Positions 24,696-30,716 of a stretch of 31,754 nucleotides of DNA are shown here, piece after piece (positions within the stretch are counted from its first letter, which is position 1; every line of letters begins with the position of its first letter). The notes under the pieces are model-generated. The model was not told the DNA's origin and searched no databases. It was given only the letters and a program-made list of their open reading frames with translations. The position numbers were made by a program, and so were the translations under genes. The DNA is from an uncultured Bacteroidota bacterium. Lineage in GTDB: Bacteria; Bacteroidota; Bacteroidia; Chitinophagales; Chitinophagaceae. Location of the stretch: positions 1 to 31,754 of the forward strand of contig CAIWHF010000103.1 in the NCBI GenBank assembly GCA_903912405.1, in the 5' to 3' direction.

Positions 24696-26561
24696 ATGAG
24701 AAAACCAATTCTTAGCTTTATTGTATGCTTCTTATGCACTTATGTAATTCATGCACAAGTACAGTATTCCACAACAACTCTGCAATGTCCTTTATCAGGC
24801 ACGGTGCACTTACAAAATTGCAATGATACTTTTCTGGCACATGTAAGAAATTTGGAAATTCACGAACCCGATGAAAGTGCAGAATACGAAGCTTTAATGC
24901 GTATAAAAACAGCACAACAAAATAAATACCCTTATAAAGCCAATACCCACAAAGCATTAAAAACAACAGCGCCTTTAGCAGCGCCAACCGTTTCCATGAG
25001 TTTTGTTGCTGATTCTAATTCCGGCACACCTCCCGATAATTATTTATGCGTTTCAAAAAATAATACTTGCGTATCCGTCATGAATAGTTTTATTTCTGTA
25101 CTCGATGGCAATACGGGTATCATGACTAAAAGAACTGGGCTCAAAACGATGTCTTTACCTGTTGGTTTAAACAATATCATGAATGATTATCGCTATGACC
25201 CTAAAATTATTTATGATCCGCTCGAAGATAAATTCATATGCATAATGCTAAATGGCGTCAATGCAGCCAACTATATTGTTGTTGGTTTTTCTCAAAGCAA
25301 TGACCCTAAAGGCAATTGGAATTTTTATAAATTTTATGGCGACTATAAAGGCGATACTACTTGGTTTGACTACCCGGCTATTACTATTTCAAAAAGTGAA
25401 TTTTATTTCACCGGCAATAAATTAGGATTTAATACTTCGTGGCAAACTGGGTTTAGAAACTCCGTAATTTATCAAATTAAAAAAGCCGATGGCTATGCCG
25501 GACAAACCCTGAATTACAAAATCTGGGATAGTATTTATTACCAAGGTAAACCTATTAGAAATTTGCACCCTGTAAAAAACGGAAGTAGCATTAGCGCTGC
25601 AACTCCGTACTTTTTATCCAACAGAAATTTTGCTACGCAAAACGATACGGTATTTTTAATTCGACTTACCGACACCTTAAACAGTGCCAATGCGAGTATT
25701 CAAATAAATCCACTAAAAAGTAATTTGGCTTATGGCGTTGCCGCAGATGGCAGACAAAAAGATACAGCATATACTTTAGCTACCAATGATGCTCGTATAT
25801 TGGGCGCATTTAAAGAAGGCGATGAAATTCAATTTGTAAACACATCCATCAATCCAAGCAATGGAGCTGCTAGTATTTATCATGGCACTATACAACAAGT
25901 GAGCAGTAACCCAAGCATACAAGCTCAATTATTATCCATCGACAGTTTAGATATGGCTTATCCCAACATATCATATTTTGGGGTAAACAATGGTAATATT
26001 GTTTCGGTAATTAATTGTAATTACTCAGGCCCAAGAACCTTTGCTGGCATGCATGCATTAATTTCCAAAGCTGGCCAATACTCCGATTGGACAAACATAA
26101 AGAAAGGCGATAGCAATATCGTTGTACTATCTGCCAAACAACAACGTTGGGGCGATTATACAGGCTCGCAAATCGATTGGAATTTTCCTGGCAATGCCTG
26201 GGTAATTGGCATCTTTGGCAATGCTAAAAGAGGCTACGGAAATTATATGGCACGCTTGTCCTCGCCCTACAATGTTGGCATTCCACCATTAGTAGCCAAC
26301 AAAATTAATGCTATAAGCTATCCAAATCCATGTTATCAATTTACTGCTATTGATTTTACGTTAGCAGCATCGGCTGTATTGAATTTTGATATGTACAATT
26401 CCAACGGACAATTGGTAGGTCATTTACTTACTCAGTTTTGTGAAGAAGGCGTAAATCGATTACAATTTAATATTGGTTACCTTAGCGCTGGTATGTATCA
26501 TTTAATTGCAACGAACGCCAATGGTGCTCCATTGATTAAAGTACCTATTTTAAAACAATAA
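24696..26561 (+). CDS. Secreted protein with T9SS type A sorting tail, function unknown
   Basis: A 621-residue protein beginning with a Sec signal peptide (MRKPILSFIVCFLCTYVIHAQ). I recognise no catalytic family in the body. It has repeated beta-strand-rich stretches with motifs such as VSMSFVADSNSGTPPDNY, YRYDPKIIYDPLEDKFICIML, GNWNFYKF and GDTTWFDYPAITIS, a layout like secreted proteins with propeller or sialidase-like repeats, which is inference only. The final 80 residues, starting NAISYPNPCYQFTAIDFTL and including VLNFDMYNSNGQLVGHLL and LSAGMYHLIA, form a type IX sorting domain, so it is expected at the cell surface or outside. The next gene starts 16 bases later. A weak -7-like TAAATTTA precedes it. 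Confidence 0.75.
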   Translation: MRKPILSFIVCFLCTYVIHAQVQYSTTTLQCPLSGTVHLQNCNDTFLAHVRNLEIHEPDESAEYEALMRIKTAQQNKYPYKANTHKALKTTAPLAAPTVSMSFVADSNSGTPPDNYLCVSKNNTCVSVMNSFISVLDGNTGIMTKRTGLKTMSLPVGLNNIMNDYRYDPKIIYDPLEDKFICIMLNGVNAANYIVVGFSQSNDPKGNWNFYKFYGDYKGDTTWFDYPAITISKSEFYFTGNKLGFNTSWQTGFRNSVIYQIKKADGYAGQTLNYKIWDSIYYQGKPIRNLHPVKNGSSISAATPYFLSNRNFATQNDTVFLIRLTDTLNSANASIQINPLKSNLAYGVAADGRQKDTAYTLATNDARILGAFKEGDEIQFVNTSINPSNGAASIYHGTIQQVSSNPSIQAQLLSIDSLDMAYPNISYFGVNNGNIVSVINCNYSGPRTFAGMHALISKAGQYSDWTNIKKGDSNIVVLSAKQQRWGDYTGSQIDWNFPGNAWVIGIFGNAKRGYGNYMARLSSPYNVGIPPLVANKINAISYPNPCYQFTAIDFTLAASAVLNFDMYNSNGQLVGHLLTQFCEEGVNRLQFNIGYLSAGMYHLIATNANGAPLIKVPILKQ

Positions 26562-26577
26562 GCTGAGAAAGCCTTAC

Positions 26578-27819
26578 ATGCAAGAACTGCGCTTTAATAT
26601 TAGTTTAGCTTTCAAAGCTATCATTACCAATCGACTTCGATCTATATTAACAATTGTTATTATTGGCATCGGTATCATGTCGGTAGTGGGTATACTAACG
26701 GCTATTGAAGTGATTAAAGAAAGTATGTATTCTAACTTTAGTAGCATGGGAGCCAATTCCTTTCAAATCACGAGCGATATTATAAAAACTTCTCGCAAGA
26801 AAAGAGGCATGCAATTTAGAGTAGATGACGGTGCTAGTATCTCATTTAAAGAAGCTACTCAATTTAAAAAAACATTTAAAGCACCGGCTACCATTGGTAT
26901 CACTTCCATTGCTTCATCTGCAGCAACAGTGAAGTATGAAACAATTAAAACCAATCCAAATATTAAAGTAATGGGCATAGACGAAGCCTATTTAAGTATA
27001 TCTGCAACAACTTTAGCTGCTGGAAGAAATTTTAATGAAAATGAATTAGCTAGCAATACACCTGTTTGTATTATTGGCAACGATATTGCCGAAAAATTTT
27101 TTAAATCAAAAAAAAACAAAGCAATTGGCAAAGCTATTTGGGTAGGTAGGAAACAATATCATATTTTAGGCATTGCTGCACCAAAAGGTGGTAGCATGAT
27201 TAGCAATGCAGACAATACCGTTTTCATTCCTTTGCAAACAGCAAGAAGTTTATATGGCAATATGCGTTTTGTAATTCAGATAATGGTACGTAAAGGCATC
27301 AATAAAAAATTAATTGCCGAAGAAGCAACAGGACTATTCCGAATCATAAGAAAGTTACCTATTGGTTCGGAAGATAATTTTAGTGTCAATCAAAATGATA
27401 ATTTAGTAAATACCCTATTAGATAGTATTAAGTATGTGCGATGGGCAGCCATTATTATTGGCATCATCACCTTGCTAGGTTCCGTTATTGGATTAATGAA
27501 TATCATGTTAGTGTCGGTAGCAGAGCGTACGCGTGAAATTGGTTTAAGTAAAGCTATAGGTGCAAAAGCCAGTACAATCAAACAACAATTTTTAACCGAA
27601 TCTATTTTAATAAGCTTGCTAGGTGGAAGCCTAGGCGTAGTGCTAGGAATTAGTGTTGGTAATGCAATTGGCTTAGCTTTTCATGTTGGATTCATCATGC
27701 CATGGTTATGGATATTTGTTGGTTTAAGTTTATGTACCTTAGTGGGTATTTTATCCGGTATTTACCCAGCACAAAAAGCATCTAAATTAGATCCTATAGT
27801 AGCCCTTCGATATGAGTAA
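26578..27819 (+). CDS. ABC transporter permease, MacB/FtsX type
   Basis: A 413-residue membrane protein. One span near residues 21-45 (LTIVIIGIGIMSVVGILTAIE) is followed by a large MacB-like periplasmic domain (about 50-285). Three C-terminal spans follow at about 289-312, 341-367 and 376-397, with the FtsX signature NIMLVSVAERTREIGLSKAIGA between the first two. The C-terminus YPAQKASKLDPIVALRYE is typical. Such permeases work with an ATPase and often an adaptor protein to expel or move lipids, peptides or drugs. No ATPase gene is adjacent, so it may pair with one elsewhere. It overlaps rsgA by 8 bases and follows the T9SS protein by 16. Confidence 0.9.
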   Translation: MQELRFNISLAFKAIITNRLRSILTIVIIGIGIMSVVGILTAIEVIKESMYSNFSSMGANSFQITSDIIKTSRKKRGMQFRVDDGASISFKEATQFKKTFKAPATIGITSIASSAATVKYETIKTNPNIKVMGIDEAYLSISATTLAAGRNFNENELASNTPVCIIGNDIAEKFFKSKKNKAIGKAIWVGRKQYHILGIAAPKGGSMISNADNTVFIPLQTARSLYGNMRFVIQIMVRKGINKKLIAEEATGLFRIIRKLPIGSEDNFSVNQNDNLVNTLLDSIKYVRWAAIIIGIITLLGSVIGLMNIMLVSVAERTREIGLSKAIGAKASTIKQQFLTESILISLLGGSLGVVLGISVGNAIGLAFHVGFIMPWLWIFVGLSLCTLVGILSGIYPAQKASKLDPIVALRYE

Positions 27820-28756
27820 TCAAAAAGTCAACCATCAACTTAAAGCACGGGTCTATAGATCTACCGGCAGCTGGTATATCATAAAAAATATAGCTGGAGA
27901 ACTTTTACAAGCGCGCTTTAAAGGAAAGTTCAAAATAGATGCGGCTATCAAATCATCTAATCCAATTGCAGTTGGCGATTGGGTCATCTATGAAGAGCTT
28001 CCCGACGAAGAAGGTATTGTAACGATAACGGATATTGAAAAACGAAATAACTATATAGTTCGGGTTTCGCCTCAAAACAGACATCACAAACATATCATTA
28101 GTGCCAACTTAGATGCCGCAATTGTGATGGCAACCATCGACTCGCCAAAAACATCGATGGGGTTTGTAGATCGATTTTTAATTACTGCTGCAGCCTATCA
28201 TATTCCGGCTATTATCATCATCAATAAAATAGATTTACTTAAAGACAAACATCAACCTACTTTAGCCACTTGGATTAAAACCTATACCGATGCTGGCTAT
28301 CCGGTAATTCCCATGCATGTAGAAGATGCTGCAAAAATAAAAGAATTGAATGCGCTACTAGCCAACAAAACTACCTTGTTTTCTGGCCATTCTGGTGTTG
28401 GGAAAAGTACCTTGATCAATAAAATTCTACCCAACATTCAGCAACGCACCAAAATAGTTTCAGATTGGTCGGGCAAAGGACAACATACCACTACCTTTGC
28501 AGAGCTATTTGATTTGCCTATGGGCGGACAAATCATTGACACACCGGGCGTGAAAGAATTTGGATTGATTGCTATTGAGAAAAGCGAATTGGGTCATTAC
28601 TATCCAGAGATAAAAAATTATATGAGTGCCTGCAAGTTCAACAATTGCATACATATCAACGAGCCACAATGCGCTGTAAAAAATGCTGTGCAAGAAGGAC
28701 GCATAAATGTAGATCGATACAAAAGCTATTTACAAATTATACAATCAATTGAGTAA
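27812..28756 (+). CDS. rsgA: Small ribosomal subunit biogenesis GTPase RsgA
   Basis: A 314-residue circularly permuted GTPase that helps late 30S maturation. An N-terminal OB domain (about 8-80) is followed by the permuted motif order: NKID (138-141) comes before the P-loop GHSGVGKST (192-200), then GKGQHTTT (221-228) and DTPG (243-246). Zinc ligands C274, C279, H281 and C287 follow in CKFNNCIHINEPQC. The chain ends shortly after. It starts inside the end of the permease gene (ATGAGTAA overlap), so translation is probably coupled, and DUF4286 follows after 12 bases. Confidence 0.95.
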   Translation: MSNQKVNHQLKARVYRSTGSWYIIKNIAGELLQARFKGKFKIDAAIKSSNPIAVGDWVIYEELPDEEGIVTITDIEKRNNYIVRVSPQNRHHKHIISANLDAAIVMATIDSPKTSMGFVDRFLITAAAYHIPAIIIINKIDLLKDKHQPTLATWIKTYTDAGYPVIPMHVEDAAKIKELNALLANKTTLFSGHSGVGKSTLINKILPNIQQRTKIVSDWSGKGQHTTTFAELFDLPMGGQIIDTPGVKEFGLIAIEKSELGHYYPEIKNYMSACKFNNCIHINEPQCAVKNAVQEGRINVDRYKSYLQIIQSIE

Positions 28757-28768
28757 ACTATTTTCTTT

Positions 28769-29074
28769 ATGATAACCTACAACGTAACCGTAAAACTTAA
28801 TTCCAATATAGAATACGCTTGGAAACAATGGATGCTTGAAAAACATATGCCTGCTATACTTGCTACACAATGTTTTGATGCCTATGCCTTACACAAATTA
28901 ATAGATCATCCGGATGATGAAGGCGTTACTTATGTGGCACAATATTTTGCACCAGATTATACCCACTATAATAATTATATAGAACACCATGCTCCCGGCA
29001 TGCGTGCAGAAGGTTTGGAATTATTTGGCGATCAATTTATCGCGTTTAGAACGGTTATGGAGAATCAAGCGTAA
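28769..29074 (+). CDS. DUF4286 family protein
   Basis: A 101-residue small cytoplasmic protein with a ferredoxin-like look: MITYNVTVKLNSNIEYAWKQWMLEKHMPAILATQCF, then VTYVAQYFAPDYTHYNNYIEHHAPGMRAEGLELFGD. The W-x-x-W-M-x-x-H-M-P and the paired strand/helix pattern match DUF4286. No signal peptide or membrane span. Function unknown; the dimeric alpha-beta barrel fold that this layout suggests is inference. It is the last gene of the run 24696-29074, and its stop overlaps the first copy of a repeat (29073-29094). Confidence 0.8.
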   Translation: MITYNVTVKLNSNIEYAWKQWMLEKHMPAILATQCFDAYALHKLIDHPDDEGVTYVAQYFAPDYTHYNNYIEHHAPGMRAEGLELFGDQFIAFRTVMENQA

Positions 29075-29090
29075 AGCCCTACAAATAAAG

Positions 29091-29110
29091 GTTTTTAGTC
29101 GTTTTTAGTT
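29091..29110 (+). repeat. Tandem decamer GTTTTTAGTY x2
   Basis: GTTTTTAGTC at 29091-29100 is directly followed by GTTTTTAGTT at 29101-29110, 9 of 10 bases identical. It overlaps the end of repeat copy 1. Confidence 0.7.
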
Positions 29111-29183
29111 GTCCCTTTTTTGGTCTAAATCATTCAAAATCAGTATTTAAAGCATTCTACAAGCATATAGCACAAACCCAATA

Positions 29184-29203
29184 TGTGAATAACTTGTGGA
29201 AAG
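29184..29203 (-). other. Two DnaA-box-like 9-mers 11 bases apart
   Basis: Read on the minus strand, 29184-29192 is TTATTCACA, an exact match to TTATNCACA, and 29195-29203 is CTTTCCACA, a near match. Their starts are 11 bases apart, one helical turn. An A/T-rich stretch (29206-29253) adjoins them. Possible part of a replication origin or DnaA-regulated site; two boxes alone are weak evidence. Confidence 0.35.
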
Positions 29204-29249
29204 CCCTATAAATAAAGGGTTTCAAAGAAAAAAAAATAACTTAAAAAAA

Positions 29250-29280
29250 TTTGGAACTGTGCTAAAGCTAAGTATATTTG
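29250..29280 (+). promoter_or_regulatory. Consensus promoter of the HU gene (TTTG, 19 bases, TATATTTG)
   Basis: TTTG at 29250-29253, a 19-base spacer and TATATTTG at 29273-29280 are an exact Bacteroidota promoter, fitting a highly expressed nucleoid protein. The leader to the ATG at 29313 is about 25-30 bases, A-rich and without Shine-Dalgarno. Confidence 0.8.
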
Positions 29281-29312
29281 TATTAAATCACTAACTCTTA
29301 AAAAAAACAATT

Positions 29313-29591
29313 ATGAACAAAGCAGAATTGATTGAAAAAATCGCGAAAGAAGCAACTTTAACTAAAGTACAAGCTGGTGCAGCTTTAGATGCTTTCACTG
29401 ACTCAGTAATCGGCGCATTGAAAAAAGGCGACAAAGTTACTTTAGTTGGTTTTGGTACTTTCTCTGTAACTGAGCGTGCGGCACGTAATGGTCGTAACCC
29501 ACAAACTGGTGCTACTATTAAAATTAAAGCTCGTAAAGCTCCTAAATTTAAAGCTGGTAAAGAATTCTCTACTAAAATTGCTAAAAAATAA
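29313..29591 (+). CDS. hup: HU-type DNA-binding protein
   Basis: A 92-residue histone-like protein of normal HU length. It starts MNKAELIEKIAKEATLTKVQA and shows the bacterial HU/IHF signature in VTLVGFGTFSVTERAARNGRNPQTG, with KAPKFKAGKEFSTKIAKK at the end. It binds and bends DNA without strong sequence choice, as a homodimer in the nucleoid. Codon use is strongly biased to a few codons (GCT, AAA, GGT, ACT), fitting high expression. It has a consensus promoter and its own terminator. It looks like HU rather than an IHF subunit, but the symbol is given at family level. Confidence 0.95.
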   Translation: MNKAELIEKIAKEATLTKVQAGAALDAFTDSVIGALKKGDKVTLVGFGTFSVTERAARNGRNPQTGATIKIKARKAPKFKAGKEFSTKIAKK

Positions 29592-29610
29592 GCTACTTTT
29601 AGTTTAAGAA

Positions 29611-29642
29611 AAAAAAAGCAAGAGTTTTCTCTTGCTTTTTTT
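29611..29642 (+). terminator. Terminator of the HU gene
   Basis: Stem GCAAGAG (29618-29624) with CTCTTGC (29629-29635), TTTT loop, A7 and T7 flanks. Its T-tract abuts the -7 box of the THX promoter. Confidence 0.85.
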
Positions 29643-29650
29643 TATATTTG
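29643..29650 (+). promoter_or_regulatory. -7 box (TATATTTG) of the THX gene
   Basis: TATATTTG, identical to the HU box, begins one base after the HU terminator ends; the -33 region would lie inside the hairpin and is not a clear match. The leader is about 25 bases. Confidence 0.6.
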
Positions 29651-29678
29651 CAGTCTAAACAATTAAAAATATTTAATC

Positions 29679-29792
29679 ATGGGAAGAGGTGATAATCGTA
29701 CTAAACGCGGTAAAATTGCAAATGGTTCATTTGGTAAAGTTCGTATCGCACGCAGAACAAAAAGATTAGGCTCTAAAGCTAAGAAAGCTTAA
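29679..29792 (+). CDS. 30S ribosomal protein THX
   Basis: A 37-residue, very basic protein. It begins MGRGDNRTKRGKIANGSFGK and continues VRIARRTKRLGSKAKKA. The opening G-R-G-D-x-x-T-x-x-G-K-I and the short Arg/Lys-rich tail match THX (bTHX), a small protein that sits in the head of the 30S subunit and is common in Bacteroidota and Thermus. It has its own -7 box and terminator, and its codon use is like the HU gene. It is easily missed by gene finders because of its length. No symbol is given because usage differs among databases. Confidence 0.92.
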   Translation: MGRGDNRTKRGKIANGSFGKVRIARRTKRLGSKAKKA

Positions 29793-29805
29793 GATGTCAT
29801 TAAAT

Positions 29806-29836
29806 AAAAAAGCCCTTGCATAGCAAGGGCTTTTTT
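29806..29836. terminator. Bidirectional terminator between THX and pdxH
   Basis: Stem AGCCCTTGC (29811-29819) with GCAAGGGCT (29823-29831) around ATA, flanked by A5 and T5. It lies between convergent genes. Confidence 0.9.
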
Positions 29837-29842
29837 ATTTAA

Positions 29843-30487
29843 CTAAGGAGCTACTCTATATCGGCTCCAGGTTCCATTATCTTGTTTTTCAAAAACAATT
29901 CTATCGTGCATGCGACTACTTCTGCCATGCCAAAATTCTATTTTAATTGGAACGATTCTATAACCACCCCAATGAGCTGGGCGTGGAACAGCATCTGTAT
30001 AATGTTGTTCGAATTGCGCGAAACGCTCCTCTAAAAGTTCTCGCTTTTCAATTTTTTGACTTTGAGGAGATGCCCATGCGCCCAACTGACTAGCTCTTGG
30101 TCGGGAGGCAAAATACGTATCGTTTTCAGCAGCTGTTAATTGCTCAGCAACGCCCATAACCCTTACTTGTCGCTCCAACTCTTTCCAATGAAATACCAAA
30201 GAAGCTTTTGGATGCTTTGATAATTGTGCGCCCTTTTCACTTTCGTAATTTGTAAAAAAAGTAAACCCACGTTCATCTAAGCCTTTCAGCAATACAATGC
30301 GCGCATCGGGAAAACCATCTTCTTGAAGGGTACTTAAGGTCATTGCATTGACATCGTCAATAGCTGCACGAACGGCGTCTTCAAACCAAGTATGAAAAAA
30401 TGAAAAAGGATCATCTCCCACCACCTCTTCTGACAAAGATGCTAAGATATAATCCTTTCTAATATCCGCAATTGAAATTCGGGACAT
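29843..30487 (-). CDS. pdxH: Pyridoxamine 5'-phosphate oxidase
   Basis: A 214-residue FMN enzyme that makes pyridoxal 5'-phosphate from pyridoxine or pyridoxamine phosphate. It has the N-terminal IRKDYILASLSEEV, NAMTLSTLQEDGFPDARIVLLKG in the FMN-binding barrel, FFTNYESEKGAQL, VFHWKELERQVRVMG and FASRPRASQLGAWASPQSQ. The C-terminal signature WGGYRIVPIKIEFWHGRSSRMHDR and the last residues YRVAP fit the family. It begins one base after the stop of the 41-residue membrane protein, which would place both on one transcript. It supplies the cofactor of the aminotransferase and racemase encoded in this window. Confidence 0.96.
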   Translation of the reverse strand: MSRISIADIRKDYILASLSEEVVGDDPFSFFHTWFEDAVRAAIDDVNAMTLSTLQEDGFPDARIVLLKGLDERGFTFFTNYESEKGAQLSKHPKASLVFHWKELERQVRVMGVAEQLTAAENDTYFASRPRASQLGAWASPQSQKIEKRELLEERFAQFEQHYTDAVPRPAHWGGYRIVPIKIEFWHGRSSRMHDRIVFEKQDNGTWSRYRVAP

Positions 30488-30488
30488 C

Positions 30489-30614
30489 CTAATCTTTAGT
30501 AAAAAGATATTTAGCCATTACAAATATTAACTCAACCGTCATTGCAAGAATGAAAAACCAAGTTAATAATGGACCAATTTTATTTCCGAAATCGTAAAAA
30601 GCGTTTAATAACAT
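30489..30614 (-). CDS. 41-residue single-span membrane protein, function unknown
   Basis: The frame can extend back to 30734, but the preferred start is the ATG at 30612-30614, giving MLLNAFYDFGNKIGPLLTWF and a total of 41 residues with one membrane span (about 14-37) and a short KYLFTKD tail. The extra upstream 40 residues would run into the divergent transporter start. A TAAATTG sequence at 30643-30649 (minus strand) resembles a -7 box and supports the short version. It lies one base before pdxH. No family is recognised. Its close position makes co-expression with pdxH likely. Confidence 0.5.
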   Translation of the reverse strand: MLLNAFYDFGNKIGPLLTWFFILAMTVELIFVMAKYLFTKD

Positions 30615-30716
30615 AGTAGTTAGTTTAGATAATAATAGACTGCAATTTACAAAACATGCTGTATATATTTTTAGAAATCGCTTCTTTTTTATTAAATTTA
30701 TAAAAATTACTACGTT

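Larger units (their letters stand above)
29073..29222. repeat. Two copies of a 22/23-base near-palindromic repeat
   Basis: Copy 1 at 29073-29094 and copy 2 at 29200-29222 differ at one substitution and one indel. Each begins AAAGCCCTA and ends AAGG(G)TTT. Copy 2 folds as AAAGCCCT against AGGGTTT with a seven-base A/T centre. No T-tract follows copy 2, so it is a poor terminator. Confidence 0.75.

Noticed and set aside
29200..29222. Repeat copy 2 as a transcription terminator
   Set aside because: The stem has a G-T pair and is followed by TTTCAAAG rather than a T-tract; a weak or decayed terminator remains possible.
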